This document shows, in pieces, positions 1 through 7,651 of a stretch of 16,475 nt of DNA. Every line of letters starts with the position of its first letter. Position 1 is the stretch's first letter. The position numbers were made by a program, and so were the translations under genes. Source of the DNA: Ottowia sp. (GTDB lineage: Bacteria; Pseudomonadota; Gammaproteobacteria; Burkholderiales; Burkholderiaceae_C); contig JALOAS010000072.1 of the NCBI GenBank assembly GCA_023228705.1, forward strand, positions 1 through 16,475. The letters are read 5' to 3'. The notes below the pieces were generated by a model that worked only from the letters and a program-made list of their open reading frames with translations, searched no databases and was not told the origin of the DNA.

Positions 1-1525
1 GGCATCGCCCGAGCGCGAGCGGGTGCTGGCCATGGTGGCCGCGCGCATCGTCTCGCCACAGACCAAGCTGGCCACCACGCGCTGGTGGCACACCACGACG
101 CTGGCCGAGGACTTCGGCGTGGCCGATGCCAGCGAGGACGAGCTGTACGCCGCCATGGACTGGCTGCTCGCGCGCCAGGGGCGCATCCAGAAGAAGCTGG
201 CCGCGCGCCATCTGCACGAGGGCGGCCTGGTGCTCTACGACCTGTCCTCCAGCTACTTCGAGGGCGCCACCTGCCCGCTGGCCGCACGCGGCTACAGTCG
301 CGATGGCAAGCGCGGCACGCTGCAGGTCAACTACGGGCTGATGACCGATGCGCGCGGCTGTCCGGTGGCGGTGTCCGTGCACGAGGGCAACACCTGCGAC
401 AGCACCACCTTCATGCCGCAGGTGCAGCGCCTGCGCCAGGACTTCGGCATCGAGCGCATGGTGATGGTGGGCGATCGCGGCATGATCTCGCAAAAGGCCA
501 TCGACGCGATGCGCGAGACCGAGGGCATCGGCTGGATCACGGCGCTCAAGAGCGCCTCGATTCGCGCGCTCCTGGAGCAGGGACACTTGCAACTGGGCCT
601 GTTCGATGAGCGCAATCTCTTTGAGATCGAGCACCCGGACTATCCCGGCGAGCGGCTGCTCGTCTGCCGCAACCCGCAGTTGGCCCGGCTGCGCGCGCAC
701 AAGCGCGAAGCGCTGCTGGCGGCCACCGAGCAGAAGCTGCAAGCCATCAAGGAGCGGGTGGACGCGGGCAAGCTCACCGGCACGGCCAAGATAGGGCTGC
801 GCGTGGGCAAGGTGATCAACCAGTACAAGGTCGCCAAGCACTTGGAGCTGGCCATCGGCGAGGCGTCGTTCACGTTTGCGCGCAAGGCCGGCAGCATCGC
901 CGCCGAGGCGGCGCTGGACGGCATCTACATCATCCGCACCTCGGTGGCTGCGCAGCGCATGGACGCGCCCGAGTGCGTGCGCAGCTACAAGGCGCTGGCC
1001 AACGTCGAGCGCGCATTTCGTTCATTGAAGACGGTGGACCTGAAGGTGCGTCCCATCCACCACCGCACGGCCGATCGGGTGCGTGCGCATATCTTGCTGT
1101 GCATGCTGGCGTATTACGTGCAGTGGCACATGCGCGAGGCCTGGCGCGAGTTGATGTTTGCCGATATGGACCAGGCCGCAAAGGCCACGCGAGATCCGGT
1201 CGCGCCGGCCGTGCGCTCCCAGGCGGCGCTGGCCAAGGCCGCCAGGCACACGCTGGATGACGGCACTGCGGCGCACAGCTTTGCCACGCTGATGGCCGAG
1301 TTGGCGACGCTCGTGCGCAACACCTGCCGGGCGCCGGGCGCCGGGCCGGATGCGCCAACGTTCCAGGTGCTCACCACACCGAGCGCCAAGCAACAGCGCG
1401 CCCTCGAACTGCTCCAGCAGATCCAGTTGTAGACAGAAGCCGGAACCTCAATTGGCCGCCAAGTGCGCGCCACTTAAGAGAAATGTGCTCGTTGAGTGGT
1501 CGAACTTCAGTATAGTTGAATTCGG
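1..1525 (+). mobile_element. Insertion sequence, IS1634-like (IS4 superfamily), right-hand part
   Basis: This is the 3' portion of an insertion sequence, recognised from its transposase gene. The left end lies outside the window, so terminal inverted repeats and target duplication cannot be matched. The right boundary is therefore approximate. It is placed where the AT-richer stretch after the transposase stop (about 1470-1525, including the imperfect palindrome TTCAGTATAGTTGAA at 1507-1521) gives way to GC-rich host sequence before the porin stop codon. The transposase converges on the porin gene and does not interrupt it. Confidence 0.7.
2..1432 (+). CDS. IS1634-like DDE transposase, 5' end beyond window
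   Basis: The reading frame is open to the left edge, so the N-terminus is missing. The first in-window candidate starts are GTG at 23 and ATG at 32. Counting from the GTG, 469 residues are visible, fewer than the roughly 550-600 I expect for the family. The RNase H-like catalytic triad is visible. The first Asp is D73 in LVLYDLSSSYFEG, the second is D151 in VMVGDRGMIS, and Glu is E329 in YKALANVERAFRSLK. There Y322, E329 and K336 keep the spacing of the IS4-superfamily Y-R-E-K signature, with Leu in place of Arg at the second position. The insertion domain before E329 has its usual length and no internal stop is present, so the catalytic part looks intact. Family assignment rests on motif recall. 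The exact IS name is unknown. Confidence 0.9.
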   Translation, partial: ASPERERVLAMVAARIVSPQTKLATTRWWHTTTLAEDFGVADASEDELYAAMDWLLARQGRIQKKLAARHLHEGGLVLYDLSSSYFEGATCPLAARGYSRDGKRGTLQVNYGLMTDARGCPVAVSVHEGNTCDSTTFMPQVQRLRQDFGIERMVMVGDRGMISQKAIDAMRETEGIGWITALKSASIRALLEQGHLQLGLFDERNLFEIEHPDYPGERLLVCRNPQLARLRAHKREALLAATEQKLQAIKERVDAGKLTGTAKIGLRVGKVINQYKVAKHLELAIGEASFTFARKAGSIAAEAALDGIYIIRTSVAAQRMDAPECVRSYKALANVERAFRSLKTVDLKVRPIHHRTADRVRAHILLCMLAYYVQWHMREAWRELMFADMDQAAKATRDPVAPAVRSQAALAKAARHTLDDGTAAHSFATLMAELATLVRNTCRAPGAGPDAPTFQVLTTPSAKQQRALELLQQIQL

Positions 1526-1570
1526 CCCGTGTTTACGGTGCAAGGGGCCGGGCGCGCTGGCCGCGCGTGC

Positions 1571-2488
1571 TCAGAAGCTGTGCTGCAGCCCGAGCCCGTA
1601 GTTGTTGTCGCCGTCCAGGCGCAGGTACGCCGCGTACACGAAGGTGCGCCTGGACAGCGCGTACTTGCCCTCGAGCAAGCCGTTGGTGTATTTTTTGCCG
1701 GCGCTGTTTTTTGTGTCCCGCGTGAGGTCCAGCGTGAGCGCAAACGGACCCAGATCGGTGCTGCCGCCCAGCGAGAAGCCGCGCCGCAGGTCGCGGTTGT
1801 CGCTGTACGAAGCGGCCACCGAATAATTTCCGAAGCGGTACTGGCCACCCAGCGCATAGCCGGTTTTCTCGTTCCTGACCTTGTTGGCCGACAGGCCGGC
1901 GCTGAGCGGGCCGTTGTCGTAAACCACGTTGGCGTCCCAACGCGCGTTGCCGCCGTTGTCGTCCTTGAACACGTAGCCGATCTCGGCGCTCACGCCGCCA
2001 AACCCGGGCGTCGTGTAGCTGAACTGGCTGTCCGTGGCGGCATCCGCGTTGCTGCCGTCAACGTATCCGTAGGTGTTGTTGACGACCGAGTAGTTGGCGT
2101 CGTGAGTCAGCTCCCACGCGAGGATGCCCGGGGTCGAGCGGTGCTCGGTGCGCCCCAGCGTGAGCTGGCCCCAGTTGCCGCCCAGCCACAGGTGCGCCTG
2201 GCCGGCCCAGAACGGATCGTCGGCGGCGCCGGTTTTCAGGCTGAGCGCGGTCTCGAAGTTGAATCCGGCCTGCAGGCCCCCTCCCAGGTCCTCGACGCCT
2301 TCGACGCCGAGCAGGCTGTCGCGGTTGTTCATGAGGCCCGTGCTGGTCATCTGCACCCTGTTTGCCCCGCCATCGCTCTTGACCTTGCCGATTCCGGCGT
2401 CGGCGACGCCGTACAGCGTGACCGCGGACTGGGCCATGAGGCTGCCCGATGCCGTCAGCAGCGCCAGACCAAACAAGTGCTTCTTCAT
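1571..2488 (-). CDS. Small outer-membrane porin (Gram-negative porin family)
   Basis: This encodes a 305-residue beta-barrel porin of the Neisseria/Burkholderia general type (OmpC/Porin_4-like), predicted to form diffusion channels in the outer membrane. The start MKKHLFGLALLTASGSLMA is chosen because a perfect AAGGAGG Shine-Dalgarno (complement of 2498-2504) lies 9 nt upstream and a signal peptide of about 19 residues follows. The mature protein begins with QSAVTLYGVADAG, a hallmark of betaproteobacterial porins. The chain ends GLGLQHSF, with the C-terminal Phe used by the BAM machinery, and alternating beta-strands fill the rest. At about 286 mature residues it is shorter than the usual 330-380, suggesting reduced loops. 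It starts 62 bp after ftrD on the same strand, so it may be the last gene of the iron operon. No clear terminator or separate strong promoter was seen in the gap. Substrate is unknown. Confidence 0.9.
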   Translation of the reverse strand: MKKHLFGLALLTASGSLMAQSAVTLYGVADAGIGKVKSDGGANRVQMTSTGLMNNRDSLLGVEGVEDLGGGLQAGFNFETALSLKTGAADDPFWAGQAHLWLGGNWGQLTLGRTEHRSTPGILAWELTHDANYSVVNNTYGYVDGSNADAATDSQFSYTTPGFGGVSAEIGYVFKDDNGGNARWDANVVYDNGPLSAGLSANKVRNEKTGYALGGQYRFGNYSVAASYSDNRDLRRGFSLGGSTDLGPFALTLDLTRDTKNSAGKKYTNGLLEGKYALSRRTFVYAAYLRLDGDNNYGLGLQHSF

Positions 2489-2550
2489 TTTTTCTTTCCT
2501 CCTTGTGATTGATAGCTGACGCTGGCCTTGCCTGTTGCCCGCGGGAGCGC

Positions 2551-3996
2551 TCACCAGCGCAGGAACAGCAGCACCCAGGCCCAGCAGAACGGCAGCATGC
2601 CGGCGGCAACCAGCGCCACGGCCGCAGAGCGCTGCCACAGCGCGTGGCTGCGTTGGCCGGAGAGGCGCCACTCAAAGCGCAGGCTCCAGGCCACGGCCAG
2701 CGCAAGCAGCGTGAAGCGCAGCGGGTTGGCCCAGCCCGTGGCCACGCCCTCGTTCCTGAGCAGCGTCAGCGTGATGGCCGTCAGGCCCAGGAACGCACCC
2801 ATTCCGGCTGCCGGGATCAGCCCTTGCGCCAGCTTGTTGATTCCCGCCGGCGAGCGGCGCCTGGGGCCGCCACCGGACCAGCGCAAGCCGGGCAGCACGG
2901 GCAGGAGCCGGTCGGCCAGCCACAGCCCGGCCAGCGCGGCGCCGCCCACGATGGCTGCCGCGCCGCCGATGAAGAGCAGGATGACCGCGCCGTCCAGCCA
3001 GTTGAAGCTGTCGCCCACCTGCGGGTAGTGCGTGAGGATGAACCAGGGCGCGGTATCTGCCAGCGGCCAGTACACGTCGTGCGCGACCAGCCAGGTTGCA
3101 GCGGCCTGCTTGATGCTGACGAACCAGGGGCTGGCGCTCCACAGGAACGCGCCAACGGCAAAGCCCATGAGGCCAAACACGATGAGCGCGGTCTGCCAGC
3201 CGCTGCCCCTGGCGACCCGGATGATCTCGTCCTCGGGCGAGCGGGGCGAGAGCGCGATGGCGCCGCGGTAATCGCTGCAGCGCCCGCACATGTGGCACTC
3301 GGCTGCGCCCTGCATGGTTCGCAGCGGCAGCAGCGGCGCGCAGTTGATGGGTTCGCTGCGGCGCGGCGCAGCGCGCCAGGCGTCGGCGTCCACCGCATAG
3401 TGCCAGGGCGCCAGCTTGGCCAGCAGGTTGAAGACGCCGTTGACCGGGCACAGGTACTTGCACCAGACCCGCTTGTTCTTGCCGTACAGGTAGCCGATGA
3501 TCATCGCGGCCACCGTCGAGCCGCCCAGGATGGCCGCCGTGGCCCAGGGGTACTGGTAGACGCTGATGAGCTGGCCGTAGATCGTGGTCAGGCTGAACGC
3601 AACGAACGGCCAGCCGCCCCAGCGCATCCAGCGCGGGATGGCGCCGCCGCGGCCGTGCCGGCTGGCCCACTCGGTGAGCGCACCCTCGGGGCAGAAGAGC
3701 CCGCACCAGGCGCGCCCCAGCAGCGGAATGGAAACCAGCACGAAGGGCCACCAGATGCCCCAGAACGCAAACTGCGCAACGATGGTCATGTGGTTGAAGA
3801 CGGACGCGGTGCGGCCGGGCAGCGGCAGCAGCGCCGGAATCGCCAGCAGCGCCACGTAGACGACGACGATGAGCCACTGCATGCGCCGGATGCCGCGCTG
3901 GTGGTCGCGCAGGAAGTCGCCCACGCCGGCCACCGCGCCGCGAAACGAGCGGGCGCGGGATTCCTGCGGCGGCAGCGGGGCAACACGGGTCTGCAT
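2551..3996 (-). CDS. ftrD: FtrD-like membrane 4Fe-4S polyferredoxin
   Basis: This is a 481-residue polytopic inner-membrane protein with cytoplasmic-type Fe-S cysteine motifs, of the NapH/CcoG-like polyferredoxin group used as FtrD in FtrABCD ferrous-iron transporters. Visible motifs are C98 and C102 in GRAWCGLFCPEGALTEW, C179 and C183 in WCKYLCPVNGVF, then C219 and the cluster C234-x2-C237-x2-C240 in ECHMCGRCSDYRGAIALSP. Several transmembrane segments lie between about residues 40 and 170, and more in the C-terminal half. In the Bordetella/Brucella model FtrD accepts the electron released when Fe(II) is oxidised during uptake. That role is inferred by family. It follows ftrC by 16 bp in the same operon. 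The ATG at 3996 gives the expected charged N-terminus, with only a weak ribosome site. Confidence 0.92.
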   Translation of the reverse strand: MQTRVAPLPPQESRARSFRGAVAGVGDFLRDHQRGIRRMQWLIVVVYVALLAIPALLPLPGRTASVFNHMTIVAQFAFWGIWWPFVLVSIPLLGRAWCGLFCPEGALTEWASRHGRGGAIPRWMRWGGWPFVAFSLTTIYGQLISVYQYPWATAAILGGSTVAAMIIGYLYGKNKRVWCKYLCPVNGVFNLLAKLAPWHYAVDADAWRAAPRRSEPINCAPLLPLRTMQGAAECHMCGRCSDYRGAIALSPRSPEDEIIRVARGSGWQTALIVFGLMGFAVGAFLWSASPWFVSIKQAAATWLVAHDVYWPLADTAPWFILTHYPQVGDSFNWLDGAVILLFIGGAAAIVGGAALAGLWLADRLLPVLPGLRWSGGGPRRRSPAGINKLAQGLIPAAGMGAFLGLTAITLTLLRNEGVATGWANPLRFTLLALAVAWSLRFEWRLSGQRSHALWQRSAAVALVAAGMLPFCWAWVLLFLRW

Positions 3997-4012
3997 GGTC
4001 GCGTGTTCCGGG

Positions 4013-4879
4013 TCAGCTGGCCGTTGACGTGCTTGCGCGTACGCGCTGCGCGGCGTGCGCGGTGCCTTTTGGCTGGCTTCGGTGCAGCAGCCAGCCCACC
4101 AGCGCCCAGTAGCCCAGCCAGATCAGCAGCTGCGACAGCGCCGGAAAATCACGGTAGCCGGCAAAGTCCGCGAGCAGCTTGCCCACGCCGCTTGAGGTGG
4201 ACAGCAGCGCCGAGCTGTCCCAGACCGGGTCGACGAGCCCGGGCAGCACGCCCAGCGACAGCAGCCGGTCGGTGGCGCCCACCAGCAGCGCGCCGGCCAG
4301 GAGCAGCAGCAGCACCTCGGTGACGCGGAAAAAGCGCCGCCAGGTGATGACGCGGCCGCCCAGCTGCAGCAGCCAGAACGTGAGCAGCGCCGCGGCAAAG
4401 CCACCAACGCCGGCCAGCAGCATCGCGGCAACCTGGCCGCCCTGGCTGGACGAGAGGATGGTGCCATACAGGAACACGACGGTCTCGCTGCCCTCGCGTG
4501 CCACGGCAATCGCGACCAGCACCAGCAGGCCCCACCAGTGGCCGGTGGCGGCATGCGCCGACGCGCCGGATTCAAGCTGGGTCTTGAGCCCGCGCCCGTG
4601 CACGCGCATCCAGAGCACCATCTGCACGACCAGCGCGCAGGCTGCCATCGCCATCGCGGCCTGGAACCACTCCTGCGCGCTGTCTCCCAGCCACGATGCC
4701 ACGCCCAGCAGCGCCAGCGCCAGCACGCCGGCCAGCGCGAGGCCCGCGGCGACGCCGGCCCACAGCCAGGGCAGCCCGCGCCGCCCGGCGGGCGACGCGC
4801 GCAACCAGGCGTACAGGATCCCCACGACGAGCAGCGCTTCCACGCTCTCGCGCCAGACGATGAATGCGGCAGTTTCCAT
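4013..4879 (-). CDS. ftrC: FtrC, FTR1-family iron permease
   Basis: This encodes a 288-residue inner-membrane permease of the FTR1/oxidase-dependent iron transporter family with about seven hydrophobic segments. Both diagnostic REXXE iron-binding motifs are present: RESVE at residues 10-14 in the first helix and REGSE at 128-132 in the fourth. The protein would move iron across the cytoplasmic membrane, coupled to oxidation by the periplasmic partners FtrA and FtrB. The ATG at 4879 lies 12 bp after the ftrB stop. An AAGG that overlaps that stop could serve as the ribosome site. Length matches bacterial FTR1/EfeU-type permeases, and no key residue is missing. Position between ftrB and ftrD supports the FtrC name over EfeU. 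Confidence 0.94.
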   Translation of the reverse strand: METAAFIVWRESVEALLVVGILYAWLRASPAGRRGLPWLWAGVAAGLALAGVLALALLGVASWLGDSAQEWFQAAMAMAACALVVQMVLWMRVHGRGLKTQLESGASAHAATGHWWGLLVLVAIAVAREGSETVVFLYGTILSSSQGGQVAAMLLAGVGGFAAALLTFWLLQLGGRVITWRRFFRVTEVLLLLLAGALLVGATDRLLSLGVLPGLVDPVWDSSALLSTSSGVGKLLADFAGYRDFPALSQLLIWLGYWALVGWLLHRSQPKGTAHAAQRVRASTSTAS

Positions 4880-4891
4880 GGGTGGCAGCCT

Positions 4892-5236
4892 TCAGGGCTT
4901 GGGCAGGACGACGAGCGTGGCCCTCACCTCCGGGTGAAAGTCGTCGAAGAACGGGTACTCACCCGGCCGCGAGACCTTCAGGACCATGAACGAGGTCACG
5001 CCCGGTCCCAGCACCTTTTCCTTGCGCAGCGGCAGGCTCTCGAATTCCACCGCCTCGCTGCTCTCGTTCACGAGGCGGATCTTGAAGCGCCCGGCGATCA
5101 CCTCCAGCCGCTCGGGCTCGAAGCGGCCGTTGGCGGTGAACGTCACGGTGTGGGTCGGCAACTCGGCCCGTGCCGGCGCAACCGGCAACCACCAGCCCGT
5201 GAGCACCACAAGCGCGGCCGCAAGCCCGCCCCGCAT
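4892..5236 (-). CDS. ftrB: FtrB, periplasmic cupredoxin-like protein
   Basis: This is a 114-residue exported cupredoxin-fold protein. In FtrABCD systems FtrB is thought to be the copper-dependent ferroxidase that oxidises Fe(II) for FtrC. I chose ATG 5236 over the in-frame ATG at 5281. It lies one base after the ftrA stop (TGACATG), and translation from it opens directly with a signal peptide, MRGGLAAALVVLTGWWLPVA ending at PARA. The mature part has the FtrB pattern: HTVTFTANGRFEPERLEV, then EFESLPLRKEK, and PGEYPFFDDFHPEVRATLVV near the C-terminus. The conserved FDDFHPE segment supplies the likely metal-ligand His. It is cotranscribed with ftrA and probably translationally coupled to it. The longer start would put 15 polar residues before the signal sequence and overlap ftrA. 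Confidence 0.9.
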   Translation of the reverse strand: MRGGLAAALVVLTGWWLPVAPARAELPTHTVTFTANGRFEPERLEVIAGRFKIRLVNESSEAVEFESLPLRKEKVLGPGVTSFMVLKVSRPGEYPFFDDFHPEVRATLVVLPKP

Positions 5237-5237
5237 G

Positions 5238-5774
5238 TCAATAACCGCCCTTCTTCCCGGTCCCTGCCCAGACGAATTCATAGCTCACGTCAAAGGGCTC
5301 GAACCAGGGCGCGACGCCGGTTTCCTTGTCCACGTGGCGGCCGAAATGGTTGTCCGCCGCGGAGTCGGGCGAACCGATGCGGAACGTGAGCCGGTACTTG
5401 CCGGGGCCCTCCAGCTTGACGTTGTCGCCGTAGTGCGGACCGTCGTTTGCAACCATGGGCATGGCGTCGCCGCGGATGACGGTGTCGCTGCCTTCCTTCC
5501 GCAGCGTGTACTGGATGTTCAGGTAAGGCGCCCAGTCGCCCTCGGCCAGGCCGTTCCTGTTGTCCGCCGTGGCGTGGATGTCCGCCTCCAGGTGGATGTC
5601 CGAGTCCTTGACCTCGCGCATCATGCCGGCCGGCTCCATCTCTATGGGCTGCAGGTAGACCGCGGCGATCTCCAGCCCGTTCTGCACCTGCGGTTCGCCT
5701 ATGGGATATTCGACCGCCAGCGCCGAACCGCTTAGGCCGATGCCGGCCAGGACGGCAAGCCACTTCAACTGCAT
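5238..5774 (-). CDS. ftrA: FtrA, P19/Tp34-family periplasmic iron-binding protein
   Basis: This encodes a 178-residue exported protein of the P19/FtrA/Tp34 family, homodimeric periplasmic metal-binding proteins that present ferrous iron to the permease. The start at 5774 follows a GGAGG ribosome site 5 nt upstream and gives a signal peptide of about 20 residues ending SGSALA. Mature sequence begins VEYPIGEPQVQNGLEIAAVY. Typical segments are PIEMEPAG, DIHLEADIHATADN, DNHFGRHVDKETGVAPWF and the C-terminal PFDVSYEFVWAG. The His, Met and Glu residues in the first three are the likely copper/iron ligands. It is the first gene of ftrABCD and sits directly behind a promoter with a Fur-type operator, so iron-repressed expression is expected. 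Family assignment is firm. Metal preference cannot be read from the sequence. Confidence 0.94.
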   Translation of the reverse strand: MQLKWLAVLAGIGLSGSALAVEYPIGEPQVQNGLEIAAVYLQPIEMEPAGMMREVKDSDIHLEADIHATADNRNGLAEGDWAPYLNIQYTLRKEGSDTVIRGDAMPMVANDGPHYGDNVKLEGPGKYRLTFRIGSPDSAADNHFGRHVDKETGVAPWFEPFDVSYEFVWAGTGKKGGY

Positions 5775-5789
5775 GGGAACCTCCATTCA

Positions 5790-5808
5790 AATACGAATCA
5801 TTCCTATT
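5790..5808 (-). promoter_or_regulatory. Probable Fur box in front of ftrA
   Basis: The 19-bp site AATACGAATCATTCCTATT is a palindrome with 8 of 9 base pairs symmetric about the C at 5799. Its core GAATCATTC matches the 7-1-7 Fur model (TGAGAATCATTCTCA-like), with changes only in the outer parts of the arms. It overlaps the predicted -10 element and ends 16 bp before the ftrA start codon, an effective place for repression. No binding data are available here. Confidence 0.7.
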
Positions 5809-5835
5809 GTGAAACTGGTTCCGGATCCTTGTCAA
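5806..5835 (-). promoter_or_regulatory. Predicted sigma-70 promoter of the ftr operon
   Basis: On the minus strand a perfect -35 TTGACA (complement of 5830-5835) is followed after 18 bp by CACAAT (complement of 5806-5811), a 4-of-6 match to the -10 consensus. The Fur-like palindrome overlaps the -10. The distance to the ftrA start codon is about 30 bp, leaving a short leader that carries the GGAGG site. Confidence 0.6.
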
Positions 5836-6127
5836 CCGGTTTTTTGCCGTTGTGCAACACGGGATTCCTGGCGCGCCAGCTGGCCGGACGTACCGGCCCA
5901 CGCCGATGCAGGCGCGAAGATGAACGCGGGATCATGCCGTGCACGCAGCGCGCAGGCGGGCTCGCACATGCGGCCAGGAGCCGCGTTTGCTGGCCTGCCG
6001 GTTCGAAGCGCAACCCGAATCTCGAGGCTCCCGTGGAGGGGCCAGGCGCACGTCGTTTTGGCCGCATGGCTCTTGCGGCCAGGCGATGCGGCCCGGCCGG
6101 ATGGCACCGGGCCGCCGCGGTGCCGAC
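5836..6127. other. Intergenic region between the ftr promoter and the transporter gene
   Basis: I see no convincing gene here. Reading frames that cross it have no family signature. The region is rich in dyads: CTGGCGCGCCAG at 5868-5879, GGCCGG/CCGGCC around a 5-nt loop at 5882-5898, GGCCGCA/TGCGGCC at 6060-6080, and a 9-bp stem at 6088-6115. None is followed by a T-run on either strand, so none is a textbook intrinsic terminator. Confidence 0.5.
6088..6115 (-). terminator. Strong hairpin after the transporter stop, possible terminator
   Basis: The arms GCGGCCCGG and CCGGGCCGC (9 bp, 10-nt loop) lie 12 bp beyond the stop codon of the transporter gene on its strand. The position at the end of the glnE cluster suits transcription termination or 3'-end protection. 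There is no downstream U-tract, so Rho-independent termination is uncertain. Confidence 0.35.
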
Positions 6128-7012
6128 TCAGCGTGCCCGAACGCCAGCGACCCGGCTGCGCGACGCCAGCAGCGCCAATGCCACGCCGCCTATCATGCCG
6201 GCCGTGGCAACCAGCAGCCGCAGCGTGAACGGCTCGGCAATGAACAGCACGCCGCCCAGCGCGGCAATGGCCGGCACGGTCAGCTGCACCAGCGCGGCAC
6301 GCGTGCGCGTCAGGCTGGGAAGCGCCTGGTACCAGATGATGTAGCCCAGCCCGGATGCCACTGCGCCCGATACGATGCCGTAGGCCATGCCGATCGCGCT
6401 TGGACGCTGGCCGGCCAGGCCGATCGCGATCAGCACGATGCCCACCGGCGCGCAGCGCAAAAAATTGCCCGCCGTGTCGGCCAGTGGCGAATGCGAGCCA
6501 CGGCCGATCAGGCTGTATGCGCCCCAGGCGGCGCCGGCCACGGCCATGAGCGCCGCGCCGGCAAGCGGTGGCGCCACCAGGCTGGGCAGCAGCAGATAGA
6601 CCAGCGCGGCAACGGACACGGCCATGCCGACCCAGACCAGCGGACGGGGCCGCTCGCCGCGCAGCATGGCCTATCCGAGCATGGCAAACTGCGTGCTGCC
6701 AAAGAGGATGAGCGCTCCAGGCGCGGTCTGCACCACGACGTACGCCGCCGAGAAGGCAACAACATAGAGCGCAAACGACGCGGCGCCACCCCAGCCGCCG
6801 CCAAAGCGCTGCCATGGCGAGCTGCCGCGCTGCGATGGCGTGCGTGCGGCGCGCCAGAGCAGGATGGCGGCCAGGATGCACGCCGCGGACACCACGCGAA
6901 TGCCAGCGTAGGCCATGGCGCTGATGGCTCCATTGGACAGCGCAAGCCGGGCCAGCACCGAATTGGCGGCAAAGGCCACCATGGCGGTGGCGGTCAGGAG
7001 GAACAGGCGCAA
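6128..7012 (-). pseudogene. EamA/DMT-family transporter split by an in-frame amber codon
   Basis: Two consecutive stretches in the same frame together make one EamA (drug/metabolite transporter) protein of about 294 codons with ten transmembrane segments. The first runs from TTG 7012 (after a CAGGAAAA ribosome site) and ends FGSTQFAMLG at TAG 6671-6673. The second continues AMLRGERPRPLVWVG and ends at 6128. Homologs as I recall them read through at this point with Tyr or Trp, each one base from TAG. The break falls between segments 4 and 5, inside the first EamA domain. Only an Ala codon separates the stop from an ATG at 6667, so reinitiation could make the C-terminal part, but it is unlikely to rebuild a normal carrier. 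Apart from the stop, the frame is clean, which suggests a recent mutation, a sequencing error or amber suppression. Substrate unknown. It is the last gene of the glnE cluster, 24 bp after the acetyltransferase. Confidence 0.8.
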
Positions 7013-7036
7013 CGGACGGTCTTTTTCCTGGAACGA

Positions 7037-7648
7037 TCAGGTCCGGGCGCGCCGCTGCATGAACCAGTTCGGTACGCCCAGCACCGTTTTCTGCGAGGTC
7101 ACGTCAAATCCGAAGCGCGTGTACAAGGCGACGTTGCGCGGCAGATCGGTTTCAAGATGACACAAGGCGGGCTGCGCGTCAACGATCTGAAGCGCATGCC
7201 GCATCAGTGCCGACCCGACGCCGCGGCCCTGTGACGCGGGTGCCACGGCCAGCGGACCCAGGTGCCAGTGTGCCACTTGCGCGTCGTTTTTGCGCCACGC
7301 ATGCAGCCAGCGCAGCATGCGCCAGATCTGCGCCGGGCTCTGGCCGCGCACGATCCGGAGGCCCAGGCGCAGCAGCTGCCAGCCGGCAGGCCGGCAGCGC
7401 GGTGGCGGCTGCAGGGCAAAGACGCCGACGAGCCGGCTGCCCTCGGACGCCGCCAGCAAGAGACCATGGCCGGCAATCCAAGGCAGGACGCCGCCAAAGA
7501 ACACGTGCAGGCGTTGCGCGCGCTGCTGCGCATCGCGGCCGAACACCGCCACATGCGTGGGGTTGTCGCGCATGGCGCGCGCAAGCAGCGCGCACGCGGC
7601 GTGCGTGGCTGCCGCCGGGCGGATCTGCAAGCGTGGCGGCGCCGGCAT
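7037..7648 (-). CDS. GNAT-family N-acetyltransferase
   Basis: This is a 203-residue protein with the GNAT fold signature. Motif A for acetyl-CoA binding reads LGPLAVAPASQGRGVGSALM, with Q140-x2-G143-x-G145 as the pyrophosphate loop. It is followed by LETDLPRNVALYTRFGFDV, the conserved motif B region with the Tyr that often acts near the thioester. The N-terminal half (residues 1-120) binds the unknown acceptor. A stretch rich in Trp and Arg at 90-120 is unusual and gives no clue to substrate. The ATG at 7648 lies 3 bp after the hemerythrin stop, so the gene is almost certainly cotranscribed with glnE and the hemerythrin gene. The ribosome site is poor, which fits translational coupling. Small-molecule, peptide and protein substrates all remain possible. 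Confidence 0.87.
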   Translation of the reverse strand: MPAPPRLQIRPAAATHAACALLARAMRDNPTHVAVFGRDAQQRAQRLHVFFGGVLPWIAGHGLLLAASEGSRLVGVFALQPPPRCRPAGWQLLRLGLRIVRGQSPAQIWRMLRWLHAWRKNDAQVAHWHLGPLAVAPASQGRGVGSALMRHALQIVDAQPALCHLETDLPRNVALYTRFGFDVTSQKTVLGVPNWFMQRRART

Positions 7649-7651
7649 GGC

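Noticed and set aside
1551..1567. GCGCG-ctggc-CGCGC dyad just beyond the porin stop as a terminator
   Set aside because: It has a five-base stem with no T-run and is expected by chance at this GC content.
2509..4323. Open reading frame of 604 codons on the plus strand opposite ftrD and part of ftrC
   Set aside because: Its composition is typical of an antisense frame (Arg, Ala, Gly, Gln) with no recognisable domain. The opposite strand encodes clear FtrD and FtrC motifs.
5868..5898. CTGGCGCGCCAG palindrome plus GGCCGG/CCGGCC stem as an operator or terminator
   Set aside because: They are short GC dyads without T-tract, known motif or direct repeat. They are recorded only as part of the intergenic description.
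5832..6881. Open reading frame of 349 codons on the minus strand overlapping the transporter
   Set aside because: It is out of frame with the EamA sequence. It is Arg/Ala/Gly-rich, without membrane segments or motifs.
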